Shown here: positions 63,820-64,000 of the stretch, one piece after another
Layout: every line of letters begins with the position of its first letter
How positions within the stretch are numbered: the first letter of the stretch is position 1
Assembly (NCBI GenBank): GCA_902583585.1
Contig: CACHWN010000002.1
Span: 1-64,000, forward strand
Reading direction: 5' to 3'
DNA: 64,000 nt
From: an uncultured Pelagibacteraceae bacterium
GTDB lineage: Bacteria > Pseudomonadota > Alphaproteobacteria > Pelagibacterales > Pelagibacteraceae
The notes under the pieces: model-generated
Told to the model about the DNA's origin: nothing
The model's input: only the letters and a program-made list of their open reading frames with translations
Database searches by the model: none
Position numbers and translations under genes: made by a program

Positions 63820-64000
63820 TTATAACCTTACTGATACATTTTTAGAATTCAAATATTCTTTAGCATCTTTAATTTTATATTCGCCATAATGAAAAATAGA
63901 AGCCGCTAAAACTGCACTAGCTCCGCCTTTAACTATACCATCATATAAGTGATCTAGAGTTCCAACTCCACCGGAAGCTATCACTGGAATATTAGTACTA
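63820..64000 (-). CDS. hisF: Imidazole glycerol phosphate synthase subunit HisF, C-terminal part only (5' end beyond window)
   Basis: Translated tail ...[54 protein letters not shown]. Confidence 0.93.
   Translation of the reverse strand, partial: STNIPVIASGGVGTLDHLYDGIVKGGASAVLAASIFHYGEYKIKDAKEYLNSKNVSVRL

Overview
This is a 64 kb AT-rich, very gene-dense bacterial chromosome segment. Gene content, order and composition look like a streamlined marine alphaproteobacterium of the SAR11/Pelagibacterales type; that lineage call is inference and I could not search for it. Nearly all of the window is core genome: dnaN-dnaA-rpsT; mutM | ubiE-ubiB-coaBC-dut; katG-hydroxylase-DUF2061 with irr; fabA-fabB-fabI; the nusA-infB-rbfA-rpsO-pnp block; metK-lnt-ybeY-phoH-miaB-fur/mur-tsaB; trpS-murJ; maeB; grpE-dnaK-dnaJ; dapB-nth; leuS-lptE-holA; parAB-rsmG-mnmG-mnmE; ftsK-lolA; hisE-hisF. 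I see no rRNA, tRNA, transposase, integrase, prophage, CRISPR or recognisable defence island, and no clear undescribed multi-gene system. The points most worth a second look are small. (1) A 40-codon ArfA-like ribosome-rescue gene and a 55-codon membrane protein gene are both missing from the ORF track. (2) Two near-identical Irr/ICE-like boxes flank irr, next to a tightly packed katG-hydroxylase-DUF2061 unit. (3) A ThiE/TenI-like reading frame ends inside a perfect bidirectional terminator. (4) TsaB appears to have lost its middle. (5) A terminator hairpin abuts the nusA Shine-Dalgarno. (6) A sigma32-like promoter lies between grpE and dnaK. (7) Several divergent gene pairs have touching or overlapping start codons. 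(8) GTTGYAA half-sites occur as a perfect palindrome upstream of the porin and as a cluster in the dnaA leader.
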